DNA of 64,000 bases from Nevskia sp. (lineage in GTDB: Bacteria > Pseudomonadota > Gammaproteobacteria > Nevskiales > Nevskiaceae), in the NCBI GenBank assembly GCA_021732745.1, contig JAKFUK010000001.1, forward strand, positions 508,931 through 572,930, given 5' to 3'. How positions within the stretch are numbered: the stretch's first letter is position 1; every line of letters starts with the position of its first letter. The notes under the pieces were generated by a model. The model did not search any database. It was not told the DNA's origin and worked only from the letters and a program-made list of their open reading frames with translations. The position numbers were made by a program, and so were the translations under genes. Below, in pieces: positions 53,260 to 63,404 of this stretch.

Positions 53260-53888
53260 TGGCCGCTGCCCGCCCGATCCGGCGCTCACCTGACGAATCC
53301 ATCCGCATGTTCGAGGCGGACTGGATGGAAGCGCTGTCGAAGATCCCGTTCTGGGTACCGATGGCGCTGTACCTGCCGCTGTTCGTCTGGATGACCTGGA
53401 CCGCGTTTGCCGGCGGCATCACGGTGCTGGGCTGGATTGCCGCCTTCGCCGGCGGCTTGGCGATCTGGACCGCCACCGAATACTTCCTGCACCGCTTCCT
53501 GTTCCACTGGACCCCGCCGGGCAAGATCGGTGAGCGCATCCACTTCATCTGGCACGGCGTCCACCACGACCACCCGAACGATCGCCTGCGTCTGGTGATG
53601 CCGCCTTCGGTGAGCCTGCCGCTGGCGTATGGTTTTTACAGCCTGTTCGCCCTCGCCTTCACCGGCCCGGCGCTGTTTGCAGTGTTCGGCGGCTTCATCA
53701 TCGGCTACGTCATCTACGACACCCTTCACTACGCCCTGCACCACCATGCCTGGCAGCAGCCGCTGTTCAAGAAGCTCAAGGTCCACCACATGCAGCACCA
53801 CTTCGTGAACGGCACCACCGGCTACGGCGTGTCGAGCCCGCTGTGGGACTGGATCATGGGGACGCGGCGGGTAGTGGCGAAGGGCTGA
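53259..53888 (+). CDS. Membrane fatty acid hydroxylase (sterol desaturase superfamily)
   Basis: 209 residues from ATG 53259, coupled to the gene before it by TGATG. Two or three hydrophobic hairpins surround the di-iron histidine boxes HRFLFH, HGVHHDHP, HYALHHH and HHMQHHF, so all eight or more His ligands are present. It resembles FA2H-type enzymes that place a 2-hydroxyl on acyl chains, possibly of sphingolipid- or ceramide-like lipids. It sits in the inner membrane. Confidence 0.93.
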   Translation: MAAARPIRRSPDESIRMFEADWMEALSKIPFWVPMALYLPLFVWMTWTAFAGGITVLGWIAAFAGGLAIWTATEYFLHRFLFHWTPPGKIGERIHFIWHGVHHDHPNDRLRLVMPPSVSLPLAYGFYSLFALAFTGPALFAVFGGFIIGYVIYDTLHYALHHHAWQQPLFKKLKVHHMQHHFVNGTTGYGVSSPLWDWIMGTRRVVAKG

Positions 53889-53906
53889 ATGTTGTCGCCT
53901 AATCGG

Positions 53907-53937
53907 CAAAAAAGCCGGCTTCGTGCCGGTTTTTTTG
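53907..53937 (+). terminator. Terminator after the fatty acid hydroxylase
   Basis: AAAAAAGCCGGC, loop TTCGT, GCCGGTTTTTTT. A compact GC stem flanked by A and T runs, located 19 bp after the hydroxylase stop. Confidence 0.9.
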
Positions 53938-54115
53938 TGCGCGCTCTCGGTCACCCGGTGCATGAGAAAGTACCGGGTGAACGCTTTCTGTTTTTACCCG
54001 CAGATGACCGCGGCGACACAAAACTGGTGCCGCATTCGTCCGCACCGACGCTAACAGCATGAATTCCGGACGCACCGGACTGGTGCGCGTCTCGAATCAA
54101 GGGGAGTCTGGACAG

Positions 54116-54187
54116 ATGACCATCGTCAGCCGTTCGACAGCGATCTGCCGGGTGGTTCCGGCCCTGCATTGGAGAATTCCCCCATGA
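54116..54187 (+). CDS. Possible 23-residue leader peptide
   Basis: ATG 54116 is preceded by GGGGAG at nine bases, a better site than most genes here. It encodes a 23-residue peptide (MTIVSRSTAICRVVPALHWR then IPP) and its TGA overlaps the ATG of the next gene as ATGA. The layout fits a translationally coupled leader controlling the downstream exported protein. It has no known homologue by eye and may be chance. Confidence 0.4.
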   Translation: MTIVSRSTAICRVVPALHWRIPP

Positions 54188-54663
54188 GCTTCAGACCGAT
54201 TTTGCTGCTTTCCCTGACGGCCGCGCTGGCATTTGCCGGTGCTCCTGCTTTTGCTGCACCGGCGCCCGGCGGCGAGCCGGCATCGGCGGCGGCTTGCGTG
54301 GTCACGGTGCGCTCGGTGACCACCGACATGCTGCTGCGCGAGGCCGATCAGCAGCGTCTTGCCGACAAGATCGGTGCGCTGCTGGCGCGGGCGAATCCGG
54401 CGGCGGACACGGCCGCCAGCCGGGTAGATGTCGCCATCACCAGTTATGACAAGGGCAGCACCTACGTGCGCTCGATGGTCAGCGGCCTGAATGACATCCA
54501 TGCCGATGTCGAAGTCACCGTGTACCGCCAGCCGACGACGGCTGTGGCGCAGACGCTGCGCCTGTCGGAAACCTTTCCCGGCATCGGTGTTGAGGGTTCG
54601 GCCAGCCGCATTGGCGACATCGAGGACGCGCTGGTCAAGGCGGTGGCGGAGTCGCTGCTGTAG
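54184..54663 (+). CDS. Exported protein of unknown function, DUF4410-like
   Basis: 159 residues from ATG 54184. A signal peptide (MSFRPILLLSLTAALAFAGAPAFAA) precedes a mature domain with VTVRSVTTDMLL, RVDVAITSYDKGSTYVRSMV, IHADVEVTVYRQPT and a C-terminal helix IEDALVKAVAESLL. The alternation of a short beta motif (ITxYDxG) and AdVxVxD-type strands recalls DUF4410 proteins, which are of unknown role. It converges with the monooxygenase gene, 11 bp apart. Confidence 0.75.
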   Translation: MSFRPILLLSLTAALAFAGAPAFAAPAPGGEPASAAACVVTVRSVTTDMLLREADQQRLADKIGALLARANPAADTAASRVDVAITSYDKGSTYVRSMVSGLNDIHADVEVTVYRQPTTAVAQTLRLSETFPGIGVEGSASRIGDIEDALVKAVAESLL

Positions 54664-54674
54664 GCCGTCCGTCT

Positions 54675-56201
54675 TCAGGCCGCTTCGGGCACGCGCTCGG
54701 CGACAGACGACACCGCGACCGGCGCGGTCTCGAAGTCGTCAAGCTTCAAGCGCGCCACCTGTTTCGCGTACTCGTTCATGTAGCCGACCCAGCTCACGGT
54801 GTTGCGGCCGTCGGCGGTGATGTACCAACTCTGGCAGCCGGTCTCGTAGACCGAGTCTTCCTTGCTGCGCCGCCGCAGCATCAGGTTGTAGGCGGAGATC
54901 ACGCCGGCCTTCACGTCGAGCCAGCGCAAGTTGCTCCCTTGCAGCGCCTGCACCGCCTGGGTGACGTATTTCGCCTGCGCTTCGAGCATGTAGATGATCG
55001 AGCCGGCGCCGAGATTGGTGTTCGGGCCGTACAGGATGAACAGGTTCGGGAAGCCCGACACGGTCATGCCCATGTAGGCCTCGGCACCGTCCTGCCAGCG
55101 CTGGTTGAGCGTCTGGCCGCTGCGGCCGGTGAAGGTCATCGGCGCGAGGAAGCCGGTGGCTTCGAAGCCGGTGCCGTAGATGATGGTGTCGACGGCTCTG
55201 AGCGTGCCGTCATTGGCGATGATGCCGTCCGGGGTGATCTCGCGAATGCCGTCGGTGACCAGATCGACGTTGCTGGCGGTCAGCGCCGGCAGCCATTCGT
55301 TCGACAGCAGCACGCGCTTGCAGCCGATCGCATAGTCCGGCGTCAGCTTGGCGCGCATCGCCGGGTCCTTGACCTGCAAGCTCATCAGCAAACGCGCGGC
55401 ATTGCGGAAGATCGCGGTGGCGACACCATTGAACGGCGACTGCCGCTGCAAGGCTGATCCCAGAAACTCGAACCACCAGAAAATGCGTTTGCGATCAAGA
55501 GTATGGAGCGCCGGCACGGTGTCGAGCAGCCAGCGTTCGAACTTGTTGAACTTGCGATCGACCTTCGGCACGGTCCAGCCCGGCGAGCGCTGGTAGACGT
55601 CCATGTGGCCCACCGTCGGCTGGATCGCCGGCACGAACTGCACCGAACTCGGGCCGGTGCCGATCACGGCGACGCGCTTGCCCGCGAAGTCTAGATCGTG
55701 CCGCCAGCGCGCCGAATGAAACGCCGTGCCGGCGAAGGTTTCTGCGCCCTTGATCTTCGGAATCTGCGGCTGATGCAACTGGCCGACCGAGGACACCAGC
55801 ACGTTGGCTTCGGCTTTCGAGCCATCGGCGAAGCTCAGCTTCCAGACGCCGCGTGCCTCGTCGAAATGGGCCTCGGTCAACTGCTTGCCGAAGCGGATGT
55901 GGCGGCGCAGGCCGTACTTGCCGGCGACATGCTTCAGATAGCCGAGGATTTCCGCCTGCTTGCCGTAGCGGAACGCCCAGGGGTAGTGCGGCTCGAATTC
56001 ATACGAGTAGAGATGCGAGGGCACGTCGCAGGCCGCGCCGGGATAGGTGTTTTCGCGCCAGGTGCCGCCGACTTCATCGCCCTTCTCGTAGATCGTGAAA
56101 CTCGTGATGCCGGCCTTCTGCAGGTACACGGCCTGCGCCAGACCGCCGAAACCGGTGCCGATGATGGCGACGCTGACAGGCTGGGCATTGGCTTGAACCA
56201 T
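54675..56201 (-). CDS. Flavin-containing Baeyer-Villiger-type monooxygenase
   Basis: 508 residues from ATG 56201, with GGAG upstream. The FAD-binding site is VAIIGTGFGGLAQAVYL, followed by GGTWRENTYPGAACDVPSHL. The fingerprint FAGTAFHSARWRHD (FxGxxxHxxxW) comes before the second Rossmann motif VAVIGTGPSSVQFVP for NADPH. This is the group that inserts oxygen into ketones, or oxidises alkyl chains in the CzcO/CPMO-like branch. The substrate is unknown. It is divergent from the AraC regulator gene, which probably controls it. Confidence 0.92.
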   Translation of the reverse strand: MVQANAQPVSVAIIGTGFGGLAQAVYLQKAGITSFTIYEKGDEVGGTWRENTYPGAACDVPSHLYSYEFEPHYPWAFRYGKQAEILGYLKHVAGKYGLRRHIRFGKQLTEAHFDEARGVWKLSFADGSKAEANVLVSSVGQLHQPQIPKIKGAETFAGTAFHSARWRHDLDFAGKRVAVIGTGPSSVQFVPAIQPTVGHMDVYQRSPGWTVPKVDRKFNKFERWLLDTVPALHTLDRKRIFWWFEFLGSALQRQSPFNGVATAIFRNAARLLMSLQVKDPAMRAKLTPDYAIGCKRVLLSNEWLPALTASNVDLVTDGIREITPDGIIANDGTLRAVDTIIYGTGFEATGFLAPMTFTGRSGQTLNQRWQDGAEAYMGMTVSGFPNLFILYGPNTNLGAGSIIYMLEAQAKYVTQAVQALQGSNLRWLDVKAGVISAYNLMLRRRSKEDSVYETGCQSWYITADGRNTVSWVGYMNEYAKQVARLKLDDFETAPVAVSSVAERVPEAA

Positions 56202-56320
56202 GGAACGGCTCCGGTACGGGTTTGAAGGTGCGGCAATGTACGACGGTCGAAGCCCCAAGCGGGATGGTCCCGGCGGACCGTTGCGTGATAATTTCGGACA
56301 TCCCCACCGGCGCAAGTCCG

Positions 56321-57343
56321 ATGTCGAACCCGAACGTCCGTCGCGGTGTTGCCAGCACCCGCATGCTGTGCGGCATCGCCGAGGAATACGGCCTGAGCCG
56401 CGCGGTCTGCCTGCGCGGCGCGGCGATCGACCCGGCGCTGCTCAGCGATCCGCACGGCGAAATCGACGCCATCCAGGAATTCCGGGTGATCGCCAACCTG
56501 CTGGCCGCACTGGCACCGCGCGGCGTCGGCGACATCGAACTGGCGCTCAAGGCCGGTGCCCGCTATCACCTGACCACGATGGGCATCTGGGGCTTCGCGA
56601 TGGCCTCGAGCGCCACCTTGGGCAGCGCGCTGCAAGTCGGCCTGCGTTATCTGGACCTGACCTACAGCGTCAATCGCATCTGGCTGGAAGCCGACAACGG
56701 GCCGACGGCATGCCTGGTCATCGACGAGCAGTCGGCCCCGCCGGAGCTGGCGCAATTCGTGGTGCTGCGCGACATGGTGGCGGTGATGACCCTGAACCGC
56801 GAACTGCTGGCCGCACCCGTGCTGCCGCGCAGCGTGCAGCTGCGCTTTCCACCTGCTCCGGCGCTGATTCCGCAGCTGCGGGCGGCGTTCGGCTGCGCGC
56901 CGAGCTTCAACGCCGCACGCAGCCATCTCGAATTCGATCTGCATCTGTTCGCCGAACCGCTGCCGCAGGCCAACGAGCTGATGCGGCAATCCTGCGAAGA
57001 CCAGTGCCGCGCGCTGCTTGCCCGTCGTCAGGGCCGCAGCGGTTACGCCGGCCGGGTTCGGGATCGTTTGCTGCGCACGCCCGGCCAGATGCCCGACATG
57101 GACGCCATCGCCGCCGAGCTGAACATGACCGCGCGCCATCTGCGCCGCCTGCTGAGCGCCGAAGGCACGTCCTACCGCGCACTGGCCGACGAAGTGCGGC
57201 AGGCACTGGCCGAAGAACTGCTGTCGACCGCGCGCATGAAGATGGACGAGGTTGCCGAACGCCTCGGCTATGCGGAGCGCGCCAGCTTCACGCATGCCTT
57301 CAAGCGCTGGAAAGGGGTATCGCCGAGTGCCTTTCGCGGCTGA
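56321..57343 (+). CDS. AraC-family transcriptional regulator
   Basis: 340 residues from ATG 56321. The N-terminal 'Arabinose-binding type' domain (SRAVCLRGAAIDPALL, AGARYHLTTMGIWGFAMASSATLGSAL) is typical of OruR/ArgR-like regulators of catabolic genes. The C-terminal double helix-turn-helix has MDAIAAELNMTARHLRRLLSAEGTSYRAL and MDEVAERLGYAERASFTHAFKRWKGVSPSAFR. It is separated by 119 bp from the divergent monooxygenase gene, the usual layout for local control. Confidence 0.93.
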   Translation: MSNPNVRRGVASTRMLCGIAEEYGLSRAVCLRGAAIDPALLSDPHGEIDAIQEFRVIANLLAALAPRGVGDIELALKAGARYHLTTMGIWGFAMASSATLGSALQVGLRYLDLTYSVNRIWLEADNGPTACLVIDEQSAPPELAQFVVLRDMVAVMTLNRELLAAPVLPRSVQLRFPPAPALIPQLRAAFGCAPSFNAARSHLEFDLHLFAEPLPQANELMRQSCEDQCRALLARRQGRSGYAGRVRDRLLRTPGQMPDMDAIAAELNMTARHLRRLLSAEGTSYRALADEVRQALAEELLSTARMKMDEVAERLGYAERASFTHAFKRWKGVSPSAFRG

Positions 57344-57356
57344 GTCCAACCTCGAT

Positions 57357-57424
57357 GTAGGGCGGCCCACGGCCGCCGTTCGCACCCATCGGCCAGCCGC
57401 AGCGGCGGCCACGGGCCGCCCTAC
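57357..57424. repeat. Inverted pair of GTAG-type REP hairpins
   Basis: GTAG-GGCGGCC-CAC-GGCCGCC (57357-57377) and an inverted copy (57404-57424) with two mismatches. It shares GTAGGGCGGC with the REP pair at 48295-48366. The element lies between the AraC gene and glgP. Confidence 0.85.
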
Positions 57425-57485
57425 CTGCATCAGCACGAATTTTGCTGTCCGAAACCCACCGTAGCCCCAACGCTGGAGCCGCCGA

Positions 57486-60010
<2,525 letters not shown>

Positions 60011-60014
<4 letters not shown>

Positions 60015-60166
60015 CTGAGGACACCGCGAAGGAATCGGACGAAATGAGCGGCGACGCCGTCGCCGCCTACTTCGATGCCATTGCTGCTTTCCGCAGCAAA
60101 GGCAAAGGTGGTGCCACGGCACGGCTGATCGCGGATCGACAGGCTGACGACAATGCCAAGCCGTGA
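60011..60166 (+). CDS. Small possible gene coupled to glgP
   Basis: 51 residues from GTG 60011, overlapping the glgP stop as GTGA. The sequence (KESDEMSGDAVAAYFDAIAA, then FRSKGKGGATARLIADRQAD) is charged, with a possible amphipathic helix. It has no recognised domain. It could be a remnant of an antitoxin next to the VapBC pair or a chance frame. Confidence 0.35.
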
Positions 60167-60256
60167 CCGGCCGCGCGAACTGCTCGAAACGGTTTATTTG
60201 CGTTAGCGGGGAGGCACGCATAGGCTGACGCATAGGCTAAATGCGGAGTGAACCCG

Positions 60257-60544
60257 ATGCCCAAACAACCCAAGGTCGCAGCAAACGCATCACAGCGCGG
60301 CGAACAGCCTGCGCGAAAGGCCTCGCTGTTCAGGAACGGCAGCAATCAGGCCGTGAGACTTCCGCAGGAGCTGCGATTCCCTGAAGGCGTGACCGAAGTT
60401 CTCATCCGCAGGGATGGCAACAACTTGATCCTGTCGCCTACCCAGCCGGACTGGAGGACCTTCTTCGCCTCGACCGCAGAGGTCGACGAGGATTTCATGG
60501 CCGATCGCGTCGACCTGCCGCCGCAAGAACGCGATTTGCTGTGA
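60257..60544 (+). CDS. vapB: Antitoxin VapB
   Basis: 95 residues from ATG 60257, with GGAG eight bases upstream (GTG 60248 is an alternative). The AbrB/SpoVT DNA-binding domain reads ASLFRNGSNQAVRLPQELRFPEGVTEVLIRRDGNNLILSP. The C-terminal tail DWRTFFASTAEVDEDFMADR wraps the toxin in this family. The N-terminal 25 residues are a basic extension. It blocks VapC and represses its own promoter, which should lie at about 60170-60240. The stop overlaps the VapC GTG. Confidence 0.93.
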   Translation: MPKQPKVAANASQRGEQPARKASLFRNGSNQAVRLPQELRFPEGVTEVLIRRDGNNLILSPTQPDWRTFFASTAEVDEDFMADRVDLPPQERDLL

Positions 60545-60936
60545 ACGGTTATCTGCTCGATACCGATATCGCGAGCTACATCATCCGCCGAAGGCCCGAA
60601 GCCCTGCTCGGCAAGTTCGAGCGGCACGCGCACGAGATCAATATCTCCGTCATCACCGCCGCAGAACTGCGCCACGGCTACACCAAATCAGGTTCCAAGC
60701 CGACCGAGGCACTGGTGGAACAATTTCTCGAAAGAGTCGTCGTTCTTGACTGGACTGCCGACGAGACCTGGACCTACGCCGCAGCACGCACCGCCATCGA
60801 ACGCGCCGGCACGCCCATCGGGGCGATGGACTTGATGATCGCGTCGCACGCCATCAGTCGCGACCTCGTGCTGGTGACGAACAACGTGAAGCACTTTCAG
60901 AAGGTGCCGCTGCTGGCCATCGAGCTTTGGGTTTAG
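60541..60936 (+). CDS. vapC: PIN-domain toxin VapC
   Basis: 131 residues from GTG 60541, overlapping the vapB end by four bases. The PIN-domain acids are in GYLLDTDIASYII (Asp), VITAAELRHGY (Glu) and GAMDLMIASHAI (Asp), with TNNVKHFQKVPLLAIELW at the C-terminus. Such toxins cut tRNA or rRNA in a Mg2+-dependent way when VapB is degraded. All catalytic acids are intact, so the pair is likely functional. Confidence 0.95.
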   Translation: MNGYLLDTDIASYIIRRRPEALLGKFERHAHEINISVITAAELRHGYTKSGSKPTEALVEQFLERVVVLDWTADETWTYAAARTAIERAGTPIGAMDLMIASHAISRDLVLVTNNVKHFQKVPLLAIELWV

Positions 60937-60975
60937 GCAGGCTGGCAGGGGCGGTCAGTATCTTGAAATCGAAGC

Positions 60976-61005
60976 GACTAACGCCTGCTGGTGCAGGCGT
61001 TAGTC
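60976..61005. terminator. Bidirectional terminator-like hairpin
   Basis: GACTAACGCCTGC, loop TGGT, GCAGGCGTTAGTC: a perfect 13-bp stem. It lies 39 bp after vapC and overlaps the end of the convergent small gene, so it can serve both transcripts. Confidence 0.8.
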
Positions 61006-61296
61006 ATTGATTTTACGAAATAAATTGAGCCTGGCCCCTTTAATTGAATCAGTAACTTGTACCGGACCAAAGGGCGCAATCGCAGGATCAGAGAATGGGC
61101 CTTCATGCGCTGAGTGGCGCTCACGCTGCGGCAGCGCAGATTCGCGTACAAGTACAGTGTAGAGTCGATCAAGACGACTGGTCTGAATAACCCCGAAATC
61201 TCCATCTAGGTCCGATGGCGTTACCCCGATGATATTTGCGGCAGAAACCAAATCTGGTTCCGCATCGCTGCGGAACTGATACATAACCTTATGCAT
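61000..61296 (-). CDS. Small protein of unknown function next to the subtilase
   Basis: 98 residues from ATG 61296. It reads as a plausible folded protein: MHKVMYQFRSDAEPDLVSAA, then IIGVTPSDLDGDFGVIQTSR and LDRLYTVLVRESALP. No signal peptide or known domain. It lies 148 bp downstream of the subtilisin-like protease on the same strand and could be its inhibitor, chaperone or propeptide-like partner; that is a guess from position. Confidence 0.55.
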   Translation of the reverse strand: MHKVMYQFRSDAEPDLVSAANIIGVTPSDLDGDFGVIQTSRLDRLYTVLVRESALPQRERHSAHEGPFSDPAIAPFGPVQVTDSIKGARLNLFRKIND

Positions 61297-61444
61297 GGCA
61301 GGATCTTGATGAACAGTAAGGCTGTAGTGTACAGCGCGAATCGTCAGAAATTGGTGTGTGCTGAGAGACGTAGGGCGCTATACGACCGCGCCATACGCCC
61401 ACAGTTTCCAGTCCATAAGGGGGCTGCGACAACTTCCCGCCAAC

Positions 61445-63136
61445 CTATCCGGTACTGCAACCGCATCCGCCTGCACCAAGCAAACCGCTTTCGTTCTGCC
61501 GTGAAGCGTTCAGACCCTGTAGGAATGCATCGATTACAGCTGCGGCTACCCCGTTCGACAAGCCTTCGGGCAGCGTTGAGCCCGTGTCGATAGCCGCCAT
61601 GAGATCGCCGAGCAATGGCTGAGGACGCGGAATTGGCCCCGGACTCGGAATGGGCGGGAACACCGGTGCCGGAATACCGCCACAGAGCAAAGGGTAGCGC
61701 TTGCAGATATCCCTCAACGGCCAATTTGGCACCGGACGTCCGCACAACATCGGATGTTTCTTGCAGATGTCCACCGGTGGAGCTACTAGAGGCCTAAGCC
61801 TATCAGCAATCGCGCAACCATTGACTACGCCAAAACCAGTGCGTAAATCATATCCCCTGACATCCAAGTCGAGTGCCGTGCTCGTGATCAAATTGCGGAT
61901 TGCTGCGGGCGAACGGCTAGGATTTCCACTTTCATAAGGGCGTTTGCTACGGATGGCCGCAACTACCCCCGAGACGACCGGCGTGGCCGCAGAAGTACCG
62001 CCATCGGCCGCGTATACGCCAGAGCCGCTGAAGTGGGTATAGCCCGAGATGTCAGGCTTGTTCTGGGTTAGCCGCCCCGGCCCAATGCTTGAGTACCCCA
62101 AGCGCTCGTGATTTATATCGACGCCGGCCACCGTGGTCACTAGCGGATGGCTGTTAGCACCGGTGATACCACCTTCGGTAACATTTCGGCAGCGACTATC
62201 CGGACACTCGGTGCCGCAGTTGCCGGCGGCGAACAAGATGTCTGCACCTTCGTTAGCAAGGTCGCCGACAATGCGGTTGAACGGATGGTTCGGGTTGTGG
62301 CTATAGTTGCCCGGGTGTCCGACAGGGAAATCCCAGCTTGAATGAAACATGCCCCAGCTATTGTTGACCACAAGTGATTGCGCCTCGCCGGGTCGCCGCA
62401 CTCGGCGAATTACGTTTAGCAAGTGGGCGTAAGCGCGTACAGCGTCGGACAGCACGCCGGATATCGGCGTTGGTCCAACTAAGTCAGACTGGAGTAACGC
62501 GATGTCCAGCAAAGTGCATCGCGGCGCTGCGATGCAGACATCGTAGGCGCACATGGTGCCATGACCGACTGGCAGAGATCCCGGCGTCAGTCCGGCACGC
62601 GGAACCCAGCTCAGCGCTGCATCAAAGCCGGGAGTCATGCCGCGCGCATTGAGGTGCGCGAGGTTGATACCGGTGTCCACAATCGCCACAAGCACACCGC
62701 TGCCGTCCGCACCTTGGCTGTTTAGTGCGCTGGTACAAAGCCGGTTGCGCACGGCAGTTGTATCACCAATTGGTCCATTAGGGCACACCGCTTGCGGTTC
62801 TATTTTTACATCTGCGAACACACCAATTACTTCGGGACGCTCGCTCAAGCGATCAAGGCTGCGTTCGGCGACCTCCGCGCGAACTAGGTAACTGGCTCGC
62901 TCCAACTCATCACTCAAACTAAACGCTTGCGACTCGAACGCGGAACGCGGGATCTGCGATACATCACGACCAGGAAGCGGGACGATTCCGTAGTCGAGGT
63001 CAAAATTCACCCCAGCAATTCGAGGCATGGCGTCAGCGCCGAAGGTAAGCCCCGAACCCAAGGATAACGACAAGCCATGCGAGCCAGCCGCCGGTTTTAT
63101 TTCAACAATGACACGATGTTTAGACATTTCGCTCAT
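61445..63136 (-). CDS. S8 (subtilisin-like) serine peptidase with Cys-rich tail
   Basis: 563 residues from ATG 63136 (ATG 63127 is an alternative). No signal peptide. An N-terminal propeptide-like part (1-115) precedes the catalytic domain: Asp154 in VAIVDTGIN, His192 in GHGTMC, Asn306 in AAGNCGTE, Ser382 in GGTSAATP. After it come two copies of a 20-residue unit, DICKKHPMLCG at 456 and DICKRYPLLCG at 476. A Pro-rich segment and a C-terminal tail ending GLLGAGGCGCSTG follow. The triad is complete. The Cys-rich repeats and the tail are not part of standard subtilases. The gene is less GC-rich than the rest of the window. Confidence 0.88.
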   Translation of the reverse strand: MSEMSKHRVIVEIKPAAGSHGLSLSLGSGLTFGADAMPRIAGVNFDLDYGIVPLPGRDVSQIPRSAFESQAFSLSDELERASYLVRAEVAERSLDRLSERPEVIGVFADVKIEPQAVCPNGPIGDTTAVRNRLCTSALNSQGADGSGVLVAIVDTGINLAHLNARGMTPGFDAALSWVPRAGLTPGSLPVGHGTMCAYDVCIAAPRCTLLDIALLQSDLVGPTPISGVLSDAVRAYAHLLNVIRRVRRPGEAQSLVVNNSWGMFHSSWDFPVGHPGNYSHNPNHPFNRIVGDLANEGADILFAAGNCGTECPDSRCRNVTEGGITGANSHPLVTTVAGVDINHERLGYSSIGPGRLTQNKPDISGYTHFSGSGVYAADGGTSAATPVVSGVVAAIRSKRPYESGNPSRSPAAIRNLITSTALDLDVRGYDLRTGFGVVNGCAIADRLRPLVAPPVDICKKHPMLCGRPVPNWPLRDICKRYPLLCGGIPAPVFPPIPSPGPIPRPQPLLGDLMAAIDTGSTLPEGLSNGVAAAVIDAFLQGLNASRQNESGLLGAGGCGCSTG

Positions 63137-63404
63137 TCCTCGCCCCTGAATATTTCGACATGGAGCATAAAGGGGCACGTCAGCTCCTGAAGGCCACAGT
63201 GCTTGCGACGGACGATTTGCTTGAACTGGACAGGCACGTCTCTACTTAAAACGAAGCAATCCAAAGGACCGATCTCTAAACTTTCCGTCAAATTCCCGGC
63301 CACGCGAAATGCAGCTCAAAGTCCTTGATTAGCCTGTAGAAAGCTCAAAGCCTGCTCTTTTTAATTCAGTTAGTACGTTTACTTAAATTTGGACTATTCA
63401 TAAA
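63137..63404. other. AT-rich intergenic region, start of a compositionally foreign stretch
   Basis: 268 bp with a sharp drop in GC (63361-63420 is mostly A and T). No gene or repeat was recognised. It separates the subtilase gene from the unidentified AT-rich gene on the same strand. Confidence 0.6.

Noticed and set aside
61445-61500. RiPP core peptide at the subtilase C-terminus
   Set aside because: Only two Cys at the end and no modifying enzymes nearby; kept as an open point within the protease finding.
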